From Pedosphaera sp. (GTDB lineage Bacteria; Verrucomicrobiota; Verrucomicrobiia; Limisphaerales; AAA164-E04): a stretch of DNA of 64,000 bases. Made by a program: the position numbers and the translations under genes. A model generated the notes under the pieces. The model made no database searches and was not told the DNA's origin. It saw only the letters and a program-made list of their open reading frames with translations. The DNA is taken from contig NZFL01000025.1 of the NCBI GenBank assembly GCA_002690655.1, positions 19,989-83,988 of the forward strand. Direction: 5' to 3'. The number at the start of each line of letters is the position of its first letter. The first letter of the stretch is position 1. Shown here in pieces: positions 39,877-49,800 of the stretch.

Positions 39877-40562
39877 GAAATGTGGGCTGAGATGGGGAAT
39901 GCCAGGCTGGAGGAGGGGAACGATAGTGAGCAGGATAAATACCTGGCAATGGGGCTGATTGAATCTTCTGTATTCGAGGGGGTTGGACATCCCTTTATCG
40001 GTGTTAAAGTTTTACTTATTATCCTTCGCGCCAAAGACTTATGGCAGTTTATGCTGCATGATAAAAATAATGAAATCCCCCGTGAGCGTATGATGGCTGA
40101 AACCAGAAAAACCTTCTGCTCAATCCCAATCTCAGAATAAGTAAAAATGCCTTTGAGATAGGTTTCCAATCGTTGATTCATTTCAATCGAGTATTCAGGA
40201 AAGCAGTCGATTTACATTGTGATTGATAGGCCGTGCTTTAACTCATTATTTCCATAGCAACATCTCGGCTATCTGTAAAATTTCCTTCAATTTAAGGTGT
40301 CTCACATTCTTGTTCCACGGGGGACGTGTTGCGGAGTAAACATGAATCTCTGGTATATGGAGGCTCAGTAGAACAACAGGCCCTGATTTTGCAATGATCA
40401 GAATCTTGCCAGCAATATCGTCGAGTTTCCCCTCGCACCCTGACCCCACGTCGGCATCGAGCCTGAACCAAATCTTCAGTCTTCTTAACATGCGCTTTTG
40501 TTTCCTGCTATTGCAACAGGAGACAGGCGAGCACCACGAAACGGCTCATCAGGGACCTGATC

Positions 40563-42050
40563 TCAGCCCATGGAGGAAAAACGGTCTTTGAGATAGCTCC
40601 AGTGGTAGTCGGGTTGCGTTGGTTTTCCTGTCGCATTCTGCATGAGCTCAGCAGGGGGGTATTGTTTTCCAAATTGGTGCACATTCGTTCTGAGCCATCC
40701 CAAAAGGCCATGATAGTTACCGTTCTGGAGATCCCCAAGCCGGGGGCCAAGTGCTTTTTGAGCTGAGTCGTAAAGTTGTGCTGAATTGAGGTTCCCGAGG
40801 GAATAGGTAGGGAAATAGCCGAAGCCTCCCATGCTCCAGTGAATATCCTGAAGACATCCCTGCGTATCATCCGGTACCTCGATTCCGAACATGCCTTTGA
40901 ATTGTTCGTTCCAGACTCCGGGGATATCTTTCACATGGAGATCGCCGGCTATCAGTGCTTTTTCCAATTCATAGCGCAAGATGATGTGGAGATCATAGGT
41001 GACTTCATCAGCTTCCACCCGAATGAAGGAGGGGCTTACTCGATTCACTGCTTTTGTGAGTTGTTCAGGCGTAAATCGTTTAAGGGCGGGTAAATGTTCA
41101 CACGCGATGGAGTGCCAGTCATTCCAAAATGCAGGAGCTCGTCCAACTTTGTTTTCCCAAAGTCTGGATTGTGATTCATGGATGCCGAGAGAAACTGCTT
41201 CAGCCATGGGGGTGCCCGCATGTTCACTTTTGAAACCCTGCTCATAAAGTCCATGCCCAGCCTCGTGAAGAACGCTGTAGAGTGAAACCGTAAAGTCATC
41301 TGCTTCGTATCGCGTCGTCAATCGGACGTCATGAGGGCCCAGTTCAGTGCAGAAGGGGTGCGTGGTTGCGTCAATCCGTCCTGATTCGAAATCGAACTCA
41401 AGGGCTCTGGAAATAATTTCGTTGAGCTTTATCTGACCAGCAATGGGATAATCATCTTTTAAAAATGCTTCCGTAATGTCACCGGTTGTCTCGATGGCTT
41501 CAGGGAGCCAATCGACGATGGATTTCTTTAGATCTGCAAATACGGGGCTCAAGGACTCTGTAGTACAACCTGGCTCATAGACGTCCATCAAGGCATCGTA
41601 GGCGGTTTGCTCGTAGCCGTAGTAATCCGCTTTCTGGCGGGATAGATCGATGATTTGCTCCAGGTGATTGGAGAAAATCTCAAATTTATTTTCCCTTCGC
41701 GCTTCGGCCCAGGATGCCTTGGCAAGCGAGCAGGTTTTTTCAAAGCGTTCGACAAATTCTGTTGGGAGTTTGACTGATCGATCGTAGTCCTTTCGCCATT
41801 CACGGATATTGATCTGTTCGTGAGTGTTCAGATTTGCTTGATCCGATTCGCAGGCTTCGATCAGTTCCTTGACTTTTATGCCAACCAGCCTGTTGTGAGC
41901 CATGCCGCTCAGGAAAGCTTGTTGATCTGCCCTGTAATCAACACCTTTAGCCGGTAGATAGGTTTCATGATCCCAATCCAGCAACGCAATTGTGCGATTC
42001 AAATATCCGATTTCCCTGAATTGGGCTTTGAGTTTTTCGTAATCAGTCAT
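40563..42050 (-). CDS. Carboxypeptidase, M32 (Taq) metallopeptidase family
   Basis: 495 aa; SVLHEAGHGLYEQGF (HExxH), LGIHESQSRLWENKVGR and DIHWSMGGFGYFPTYSLGNLNSAQL. Confidence 0.95.
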   Translation of the reverse strand: MTDYEKLKAQFREIGYLNRTIALLDWDHETYLPAKGVDYRADQQAFLSGMAHNRLVGIKVKELIEACESDQANLNTHEQINIREWRKDYDRSVKLPTEFVERFEKTCSLAKASWAEARRENKFEIFSNHLEQIIDLSRQKADYYGYEQTAYDALMDVYEPGCTTESLSPVFADLKKSIVDWLPEAIETTGDITEAFLKDDYPIAGQIKLNEIISRALEFDFESGRIDATTHPFCTELGPHDVRLTTRYEADDFTVSLYSVLHEAGHGLYEQGFKSEHAGTPMAEAVSLGIHESQSRLWENKVGRAPAFWNDWHSIACEHLPALKRFTPEQLTKAVNRVSPSFIRVEADEVTYDLHIILRYELEKALIAGDLHVKDIPGVWNEQFKGMFGIEVPDDTQGCLQDIHWSMGGFGYFPTYSLGNLNSAQLYDSAQKALGPRLGDLQNGNYHGLLGWLRTNVHQFGKQYPPAELMQNATGKPTQPDYHWSYLKDRFSSMG

Positions 42051-42131
42051 GTAACAAAGCTAAGGTCTTATTCCAGTTGAAAGCGATTAAAAACTCGCGG
42101 CCCAGGCGCGTTTATCGGATACTCAGACCTG

Positions 42132-42698
42132 ATGACACAAGACGAAGCGTTAAAGATTTTCGAACAGACAGGGGCCCTGCTCAAGGGACATTTTATTCTT
42201 CGTAGCGGATTGCACAGTCGTGAGTTTTTTCAATGTGCTATGGCGCTTCAACAAATGCCCATTGTTGAACAACTAGGTGCAGGTCTGGCGGCTCAAATGA
42301 ATGAGCTCGGAGCAACGACTGTAGTCGCTCCTGCCATGGGGGGACTGGTCATCGGGCAGGAAGTGGCCCGTCAGCTGGGCTTGCGATATGTCTTTGTTGA
42401 AAAGGAGGGGGGGAAGTTGGTGCTTAGGCGTGGTTTTAAGATTGAGTCAGGAGAGTCAATACTGTTGATCGAAGACGTGGTAACCAAGGGGGGGCGCGTG
42501 GCCGAAACGCTGGAAATCATTCGGCAGCACAAAGGAGACGTCAAGGGGATAGGTGTCTTGGTTGATCGCTCCAATGGGTCCGTTGATTTTGGTGTGCCAT
42601 TTCACCCGCTCATCCGAATGAAGGTAGAGACTTTTCAACCGGATCAATTACCCGATGATCTTAAAGGCTCAGAGGCAATGAAGCCGGGTAGCAAGTAA
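42132..42698 (+). CDS. pyrE: Orotate phosphoribosyltransferase
   Basis: 188 aa; GHFILRSGLHSREFFQCAMALQ, TTVVAPAMGGLVIGQEVARQLG, ILLIEDVVTKGGRVAETLEII (PRPP motif). Confidence 0.93.
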   Translation: MTQDEALKIFEQTGALLKGHFILRSGLHSREFFQCAMALQQMPIVEQLGAGLAAQMNELGATTVVAPAMGGLVIGQEVARQLGLRYVFVEKEGGKLVLRRGFKIESGESILLIEDVVTKGGRVAETLEIIRQHKGDVKGIGVLVDRSNGSVDFGVPFHPLIRMKVETFQPDQLPDDLKGSEAMKPGSK

Positions 42699-43066
42699 GA
42701 TCACAGATGGCAAACGGGATTGAGCTGTGATTTGTCAGAATATTTAAATCTCAGCCCTGCCGCAACTGCTGGACCAAGGCGCGGAGGACGCCAAGGATGT
42801 TTGATTTTTTCATGTGATGAAATTGAGCCAATATCGCAACCAGTAGTAATGAAGTGCATTATTCGGCTTTGCCTTGTTTGATGTTGAGCCTTTTTAGGCA
42901 TGGATTCCATGCCTGCACGAACAGCTGTCCGAATAACCCATTGAAGCACTCATGACACGATCATGAACTCAGGTGTCATCAGGTTACCAAACAAAGCCAT
43001 CAATGCTTGAGTAATCATGACAGGGCTTTGAGCTTGCCAACACTTGGCGTCAAGAGGGGGTGAGTG

Positions 43067-43522
43067 TTATTTTTTATTTTTCTCTGGTTTCCCTTTTTTG
43101 GAAGGGAGTTTTTCTTTCATCCATCCTTTGAATCCGTCATTCATATGATAAACGCGCGTAAATCCGAGATCTCTGAAAATCTCCAGGGAGCGTCCGCTGC
43201 GACCACCCGAAGCGCAATGCACGAGATACGGGGTTTTGCGATCCAGTTTTTCGAGTCGGGATTTAAAATCGCTTTCATAAAAATCCACATGCTTCGCTTT
43301 CGCAATGTGACCTGCGACGTATTCCTTTTCAGTTCGGATATCCAGAACGATCAGGTCTTTATGATTCTTGAGCAATAGCCCAGCTTTTTTGGCCTTGATT
43401 TCATGATATCCAGCTTTCAGTGGCTTGGCTTCGTTTTCTGCCGGAGATGCGATTCCAATCTGAATGGAAGAGGCAAATGCAAAGGCGGTCAGTATCCAAT
43501 ATGTAAATGAGCGTTTTTTCAT
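43067..43522 (-). CDS. Exported rhodanese-domain protein
   Basis: Start proposed at MKKRSFTYWILTAFAFASS (signal peptide; supplied ORF extends to 43636); LIVLDIRTEKEYVAGHIAKAKHVDF, YLVHCASGGRSGRSLEIFRDLGF active-site loop. Confidence 0.92.
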   Translation of the reverse strand: MKKRSFTYWILTAFAFASSIQIGIASPAENEAKPLKAGYHEIKAKKAGLLLKNHKDLIVLDIRTEKEYVAGHIAKAKHVDFYESDFKSRLEKLDRKTPYLVHCASGGRSGRSLEIFRDLGFTRVYHMNDGFKGWMKEKLPSKKGKPEKNKK

Positions 43523-43595
43523 AGATCTAAGATGATTTTTATAGGTGAAGTAAAAGATGTAACTCCGATGCTGCGCATTCAATGTGAATGATCGA

Positions 43596-45998
43596 TCAAT
43601 GAATGTAGCGGAAGTCGACGCATGAAAACAGCGCATGGTAAATGCCTTCCCATGCTTTACGCTGTTGATGCTGGTTTTCGGCCTTACTCAAAAAATCCAT
43701 GGCGATCAGCTTCTCAGCTTGACTGGGTTTCCTTGAAAGCGTTGTCATGTATGCATGCAACAGTCTTTCGCCGTCTGAATAACCTTTTTTACTCAGCAAC
43801 TTGGCGGCCGCGAATTCGGCTTGGTCCATGATCCATGCGTTGTTCATGAGATACAACGATTGTGTTGGTCGAACCCCGGGTGTTCGGCGTCCTACGGTGA
43901 AACTTGGATTGGCAAAATCGAAGTTATCCAGCAATGCATTCCTCCCCTCTTCACGAAAGATCGGAATATAAACAGATCGTACGCGTGGACTGACAATGCT
44001 TTCGTAATCCAGTTTGGCATTACGAAGTGCGGAATCGGAAGACGCTGCGCCAGGCAGCATACTGGTTATGCGGCCTCCCCGGAGCTGTCCGCTTGCAATC
44101 AGTATCGAATCACGTATTGCTTCCGCAGGTAAGGTTCTTGGAATCATGCGTGAGCGCAGTGCGTTGTCAGGGTCTCTGCTCTGGTTCGCATCTGTGCCTG
44201 ATGAACTCAGACGGTAAGTGCGTGAAAGAACAAGCTCCCTCACCAGCCGTTTGGTGGACCAATTGTTCTGGATAAACTGATAGCTTAGGTAATCCAGCAA
44301 TTCCGGGTGGGTTGGGGTATCGCCTGTGGTTCCAAAATTATCCACAGACTTCACGATGCCACGACCAAAAAGGTGATGCCACACTCGATTGACATACACG
44401 CGAGGAGTGAGCGGGTTAACGGAGCTGGTTAACCATTGAGCCAGCTCGAGGCGCCCGGTTTCTCCCTCAGGGATCACTGGGCTTGACGCGTTTTTATCGA
44501 GTGCGACCTTGAGGAAACCTCGAGGTACTTTTGCTCCAAGTTGATGCACATTACCACGGACACACACTGCGTAGTCCCCTGCATCCTTCTCCACGCCGAC
44601 GGTGATTGCCTTGGGCAGGGGCGCTGGTGCGGTATCCTTTGCCTTGGCCAGTTGTTGTTCCAATGCCTTGAGTTCAGCTTTTTGATTCTCCGAAGCATCT
44701 TTGATCTTTTTTAAAACTTTGATCGAATTCCCCATTTTTTTGACCTGATTGGAGTATTCCTGATAAATCTGCTTTCGATCGAATGTTACTTCTAATTCCT
44801 GTTCCACCAACTTGGAGACATTGTCCCGGATCAGTGTGCGCGTGCTTCGGAAAATCCCCGCCAGCGCGTAGTAATCTTCTGTTGGGATCGGGTCGAATTT
44901 ATGATCATGACACCTTGCGCAACTGATGGTCATTCCCAAAAGGGAACGGCCCATCGTGTCGATCTGTTCGTCCACGGTATTCATCCGGAGTAGTTCCTTG
45001 TCCTGCAGGTCCAGATTCTTGGGGCCGATAGCGAGGTATGCGGTGGCCACTAATTGATTGTTTCGCTGCTCCCGGCTGGACCATGTCATGAGATCACCAG
45101 AGATTTGTTCGCTGATGAACAGGTCAAATGGCTTGTCCTGATTGTAAGCATCAATGACGTAGTTGCGATACCGCCAGGCGTTTGACAGAACGGAGCTGCG
45201 ACCGCCCCCGGTTGAATCGGCATATCGAGCGAGATCAAGCCAATGACGTCCCCATTTCTCTCCAAATGATTGGGATGCGAGCATTTGGTCGATAATGGAT
45301 TGATAATGTTGCTCGGATGCATCTTTCTGAAAATTTCGTATTAGGTCAGGCGAAGGGGGGAGTCCGGTAAGATCAAAACTTACCCGTCTCAGAAGTTCCG
45401 CTTCACTGGCATCCTGGGTTGGTGCCATCGAGTTTTCCTCCAGTTCAGCCATGACAAAACGATCAATCAAGTTGAAAGCCCAGCCTTCATCCGTGTTCTT
45501 GGGAGCAGGAGGGAGAGAGATTGGGCGAAAGGACCAGAATTGTCTGCCTTCATCCAGGTCAATGGCTTCGTCAGCCGATTCGGAAACATCTCCGTCTCTG
45601 GGATCCGCAGCTCCCATGCGTATCCAATGTTCGATGTGGGCTATCTTCGATGGGGGAAGCTTGCCTCTCGGCGGCATTTCCAGATCAGGATTGCTGTAAG
45701 CGATGGCTTCCAGTAGTAAGCTTTTTTCTGGCTTTCCGGGTTCGATGGCCTTTCCTGAATCGCCCCCAGATATCCAACCCTGTCTGCTATCCAATCGAAG
45801 TCCTCCCTTGATTTTTTCCGATTCTGAATGACATTCATAACAATGGTCAACAAGCAAGGGACGCACGTGCTTTTCAAAATAAGCAACGGCTTCATCTTCT
45901 CCAGCGTGAATCAAACCATAATGAGCAACCAGCATTGAGGCTGCCAGCATCCATGGCACTGGATGCGTCATTTTCATATGCCTGAGGAGTCTCATCAT
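43596..45998 (-). CDS. PSD1 / DUF1549-DUF1553 protein with N-terminal planctomycete-type cytochrome c domain
   Basis: 800 aa; VRPLLVDHCYECHSESEKIKGGLRLDSRQGWISGGDSGKAIEPGKPEKSLLLEAI (CxxCH), RRVSFDLTGLPPSPD, GRHWLDLARYADSTGG, CARCHDHKFDPIPTEDYY, RVWHHLFGRGIV. Confidence 0.95.
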   Translation of the reverse strand: MMRLLRHMKMTHPVPWMLAASMLVAHYGLIHAGEDEAVAYFEKHVRPLLVDHCYECHSESEKIKGGLRLDSRQGWISGGDSGKAIEPGKPEKSLLLEAIAYSNPDLEMPPRGKLPPSKIAHIEHWIRMGAADPRDGDVSESADEAIDLDEGRQFWSFRPISLPPAPKNTDEGWAFNLIDRFVMAELEENSMAPTQDASEAELLRRVSFDLTGLPPSPDLIRNFQKDASEQHYQSIIDQMLASQSFGEKWGRHWLDLARYADSTGGGRSSVLSNAWRYRNYVIDAYNQDKPFDLFISEQISGDLMTWSSREQRNNQLVATAYLAIGPKNLDLQDKELLRMNTVDEQIDTMGRSLLGMTISCARCHDHKFDPIPTEDYYALAGIFRSTRTLIRDNVSKLVEQELEVTFDRKQIYQEYSNQVKKMGNSIKVLKKIKDASENQKAELKALEQQLAKAKDTAPAPLPKAITVGVEKDAGDYAVCVRGNVHQLGAKVPRGFLKVALDKNASSPVIPEGETGRLELAQWLTSSVNPLTPRVYVNRVWHHLFGRGIVKSVDNFGTTGDTPTHPELLDYLSYQFIQNNWSTKRLVRELVLSRTYRLSSSGTDANQSRDPDNALRSRMIPRTLPAEAIRDSILIASGQLRGGRITSMLPGAASSDSALRNAKLDYESIVSPRVRSVYIPIFREEGRNALLDNFDFANPSFTVGRRTPGVRPTQSLYLMNNAWIMDQAEFAAAKLLSKKGYSDGERLLHAYMTTLSRKPSQAEKLIAMDFLSKAENQHQQRKAWEGIYHALFSCVDFRYIH

Positions 45999-46079
45999 GG
46001 TTCGCTATCGAATTTTACAGAATCTTTGAAGTAATCAAATAGATTTTACACGTACGATGCGTTGCTCAGCGCCGAACGA

Positions 46080-46739
46080 TCAGCTTTTTTTCTTCATGTC
46101 CAATGCCCATAGCATCTTGTGGGTGCGAAATGCCAAAGCAATAAAACCCGCAAGCATGGCACAAAAACAAACAGGGACAGTCGTGGGCCACCAGTCTGTT
46201 CCCAGGAAAATGATGCATGTGTTGAGTGTGATGATCAAGAATCTGATTTCAGTTGGCCCAATGCCGAAAAAATAAATTTCAAACGCATTGGTTGCTGCAA
46301 AGGAAAGAAAGGCGTTCACCATATAAGCGCCTGCAACGATCAGGATGCCGACAAAATACCAGGCAAGTCCTTCCGGGGCGATCATCATGTAGCCTGCTAC
46401 AATGCACGATTGAAATACGTAGTCCAGGAGATGGTCCATGTAATAACCCCATTTGATGAGCCCCGTCTTGCGGTAACGGCCCAAAGCGCCGTCAAAAAGA
46501 TCGCTGACATACTGAGCAAGGATCATGAGCGAAACCAGCCACAGCCACTCCAGGTTTTCCCGGGCTTTCCAGCTGAATACCAAAATCAAAGCTGACCAAA
46601 TCAAGGTCAGATAAGTAAGGTGCCATGTTTCAATCCACGATGGTAACTTTGGGACCCAGTGATTCCTGAAATTATTTTCCCATCGCATCAAAACGGATTT
46701 CCCAACCTTTTGGTCGCCCTTGAACTCGCGGTCGCTCAT
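46080..46739 (-). CDS. CDP-alcohol phosphatidyltransferase family protein
   Basis: 219 aa, multiple TM segments; YVSDLFDGALGRYRKTGLIKWGYYMDHLLDYVF approximates the DxxDGxxAR...GxxxDxxxD signature. Confidence 0.85.
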   Translation of the reverse strand: MSDREFKGDQKVGKSVLMRWENNFRNHWVPKLPSWIETWHLTYLTLIWSALILVFSWKARENLEWLWLVSLMILAQYVSDLFDGALGRYRKTGLIKWGYYMDHLLDYVFQSCIVAGYMMIAPEGLAWYFVGILIVAGAYMVNAFLSFAATNAFEIYFFGIGPTEIRFLIITLNTCIIFLGTDWWPTTVPVCFCAMLAGFIALAFRTHKMLWALDMKKKS

Positions 46740-46854
46740 CTTGAAACCCTAGCGATTCCGCTCATGCAGGAGTAGAAAAATTTCATTGGATATTCTTCCT
46801 CTAAAGGTAATCTTCCGAAGTGATCCATCTGATGAGAAGGTTCTTCTGCGACTT

Positions 46855-49800
46855 ATGATGACCATGATTTCTAAAATGAATGCTTTACGATTGAGCCGAT
46901 TCTTTTTTTGCCGATTCGGGGTGTTTGTCACTCTTTCATTTATGTTGCCCCTCCATGGTGCTGAACCTTTGCATGTCGTCTTCATGGTGGGTGAGCAGGA
47001 ATATGAAACCGCCCGTACACTTCCTGAATTCGCAAGGCAAGAACTGACCCCCAAGGGGATTGTCAGTTCCTTTGCACATGTCTCCAGGGATGATTCGAAC
47101 CATTTTAAAGGATTGGAAGCCTTGGCTGATGCAGACGTCCTGTTCGTCAGTGTGCGGCGAAGAACGCCCCCGGAAGCTCAGATGCAATTGATTCGCACGT
47201 TCTTGAATCGGGGCGGTTCAGTTGTTGCTATACGGACATCCAGTCATGCATTCGACCGTGACCCCCCCAGTGCGGATTACGTGCGTTGGCAGTCATTTGA
47301 TCGCGATGTGCTGGGTGGACATTATGAAGGGCACTATGGAAACAAGCCACCCACCAATCCTCCTTCGAAAATTTTTTTACAGGCATCACAGAAAACACAT
47401 CCCTTGTTGAAAGGTCTTGAGCAACAATCTTTTTTATCAACCTCGCATCTTTACAAAAACCGGGAGATGTCGGCCAAAGCGACTGTCTTGATGGATGGGG
47501 TGGTTGTGGGCATGGAGGTCAGGGAACCTGTGACCTGGACGCACGAAACGTCATCAGGTGGCAGGGTGGTATACACTTCATTGGGCAACACGGGTGATTT
47601 CGGAATCCAACCTTTTCGACGTCTGCTACTGAATGCCATCCATTGGGTGGCGGGTCGTGCAGTTCCTGAGCAACTCATTCACCCAGGGCTTAAAGGAGAT
47701 TTTGATCCGAATGCTTCCCTCAATGGCTGGGTGCCGATGAATGTGCCTTCAGCATGGGAACAGCATCCAAGTGGGGCCTTTGCCGATACGGATGGTTTTG
47801 GATGGTATCGCTCTTACGTGCATGTACCGGAATCCTGGCGTGGCAGTCGTTTGCTGCTGGTGGTTGATGAGGTAAGTGACGTGGATGAAGGTTTTTTCAA
47901 CGGTATTAAAATCGGTGCCAATGGTGCCATGCCTCCTCTGTATCAAAACCCTTCAAGCAATATACGCCGCCCTTTCGTGATTGATCCGGACTGGATCCGT
48001 TATGGTGAGGACAATCTGATTGCATGGCGTGTTTATGACAAGGAAGGGCAGGGTGGGATATTGAAGGGCCCGGTGCACCTGAGCCGTCGCGATGATGCCA
48101 TTGATCTTCAGGGAGCCTGGTTGTTTCGCCCCGGAGACGCTCCCTCCTGGAGTCAGTGGGATCACGATCCTGACAGTGCTGAAGCCAAACAAGCATCTGC
48201 GCGATTCAAACAAATCGCCGGAGTTGGGTTTGCCGGTCACGCTGGGATTGTGGACGCGGACATAGGGGGAAGACAGCGTCGCATCCAGGAGGTTTACGAA
48301 AAATTCAAAGGCAATACCAATGTGCATGCCCTGACTGAAGGAAAGGGAGCTCCGCTATCTCCCGACGCAGCGCTTGAATCTCTCGAGGTAAGCGATGGTT
48401 TGAGCATCGATCTCGTTTTGTCGGAGCCTCTGGTGAAACAGCCCCTCTACATTGATTTTGATGAGCGTGGAAGGATGTGGGTGGTTCAGTATATTCAATA
48501 CCCCAATCCGGCAGGTCTTGAAGTGCTGACATGGGATAATCATTTGAGAAAAGTCTTTGACGCCGTACCTCCGCCCCCACCATTCGATCGGCCAGAGCAT
48601 CAAAAATTTGTAGGTAAAGATAAGATCACTTTGCATGAGGACACTGACGGTGATGGTGTTTTTGAGACCCATAAAACATTTCTGGATGGTCTGAACATGT
48701 GTACTTCATTGGCTTTTGATCAAGAGGGCATATGGGTCATGCATCCACCTTACCTGTTGTTTTATGCAGACCGAAATCATGATGATCAACCCGACGGTCC
48801 TCCCGAGGTGCACCTGTCAGGATTTGGTTTGGAGGATACTCATTCGATCGCCAACAGCCTGAAGTGGGGGCCTGATGGTTGGCTTTATGGTGCCACTGGA
48901 AGCACGGTCACCGCGCGCGTCAAAGTTGAGCGAGGTGAGTCAAACAAGGTATATCCTTTCTTTGGTCAAAATATCTGGAGATACCACCCTGTCACACACC
49001 ATTTTGAATTGTTCGCCGAAGGAGGGTGGAACACTTTTGGTGTGGATTTTGACAGTAAGGGGCGACTTTATTCAGGTACCAACGGGAACCTGCAGTCGGT
49101 TTATTTTGTGCAAGGCGGTTACTATCAAAAATCTTTTGGCAAGCATGGACCTCACACCAACCCCTACACCTTTGGGCATTTTTTCGGATTGCCCATTGAA
49201 GGTGAAAAAGTGCGCCTCGTGCATCAGTGGGTGCTCTATGAAAGTGGCGCCATTCCGTCGCTGGAAAATCATTTCGTTGGAAGCAACTCGCTGGCTAACA
49301 AGGTGCACGCACTGCGCGTGATGCCCGACGGCAGTACGTTCAAAACCGCCGAAATTGAATCGCCTGTAACGACTTCGGATAAATGGTTTCGGCCAGTGCA
49401 CAACGTCATAGGGCCGGACGGAGCCATCTATCTCTCTGATTGGTATGATGCTCGCATCACGCATGTGGACCCCAGAGACAATTGGGACCGTGAGCGTGGG
49501 CGTATTTATCGCTTACGTGACACGCGTCGCTCCCCCGGCTATGCCATGGACATGCATCGCAGGACAACCGAACAGCTGGTTTCATCCTTGTCGGATCAAA
49601 ATCAATGGATTCGATCCACGGCTCGTCGTTTGCTGCGCGAGAAGAAAGACCCTGCTGCGGTCGCATTGCTTCAGGAACGATTGACCAATGCGGATGGAGC
49701 GACTGCTCTGGAGGCCTTGTGGACCTTGGAGCAAATGCAGTCTCTGGGCGAATCCACGCGCCTTCTTTCACTGAACCATGCCGATCCTCACGTGCGCTTG

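Noticed and set aside
39880-40140. 86-aa plus-strand ORF after the methyltransferase
   Set aside because: Both strands are open here and neither shows a recognisable product.
40246-40491. 81-aa minus-strand ORF in the gap before the M32 peptidase gene
   Set aside because: Possible weak RBS but no motif or homology support; left unannotated.
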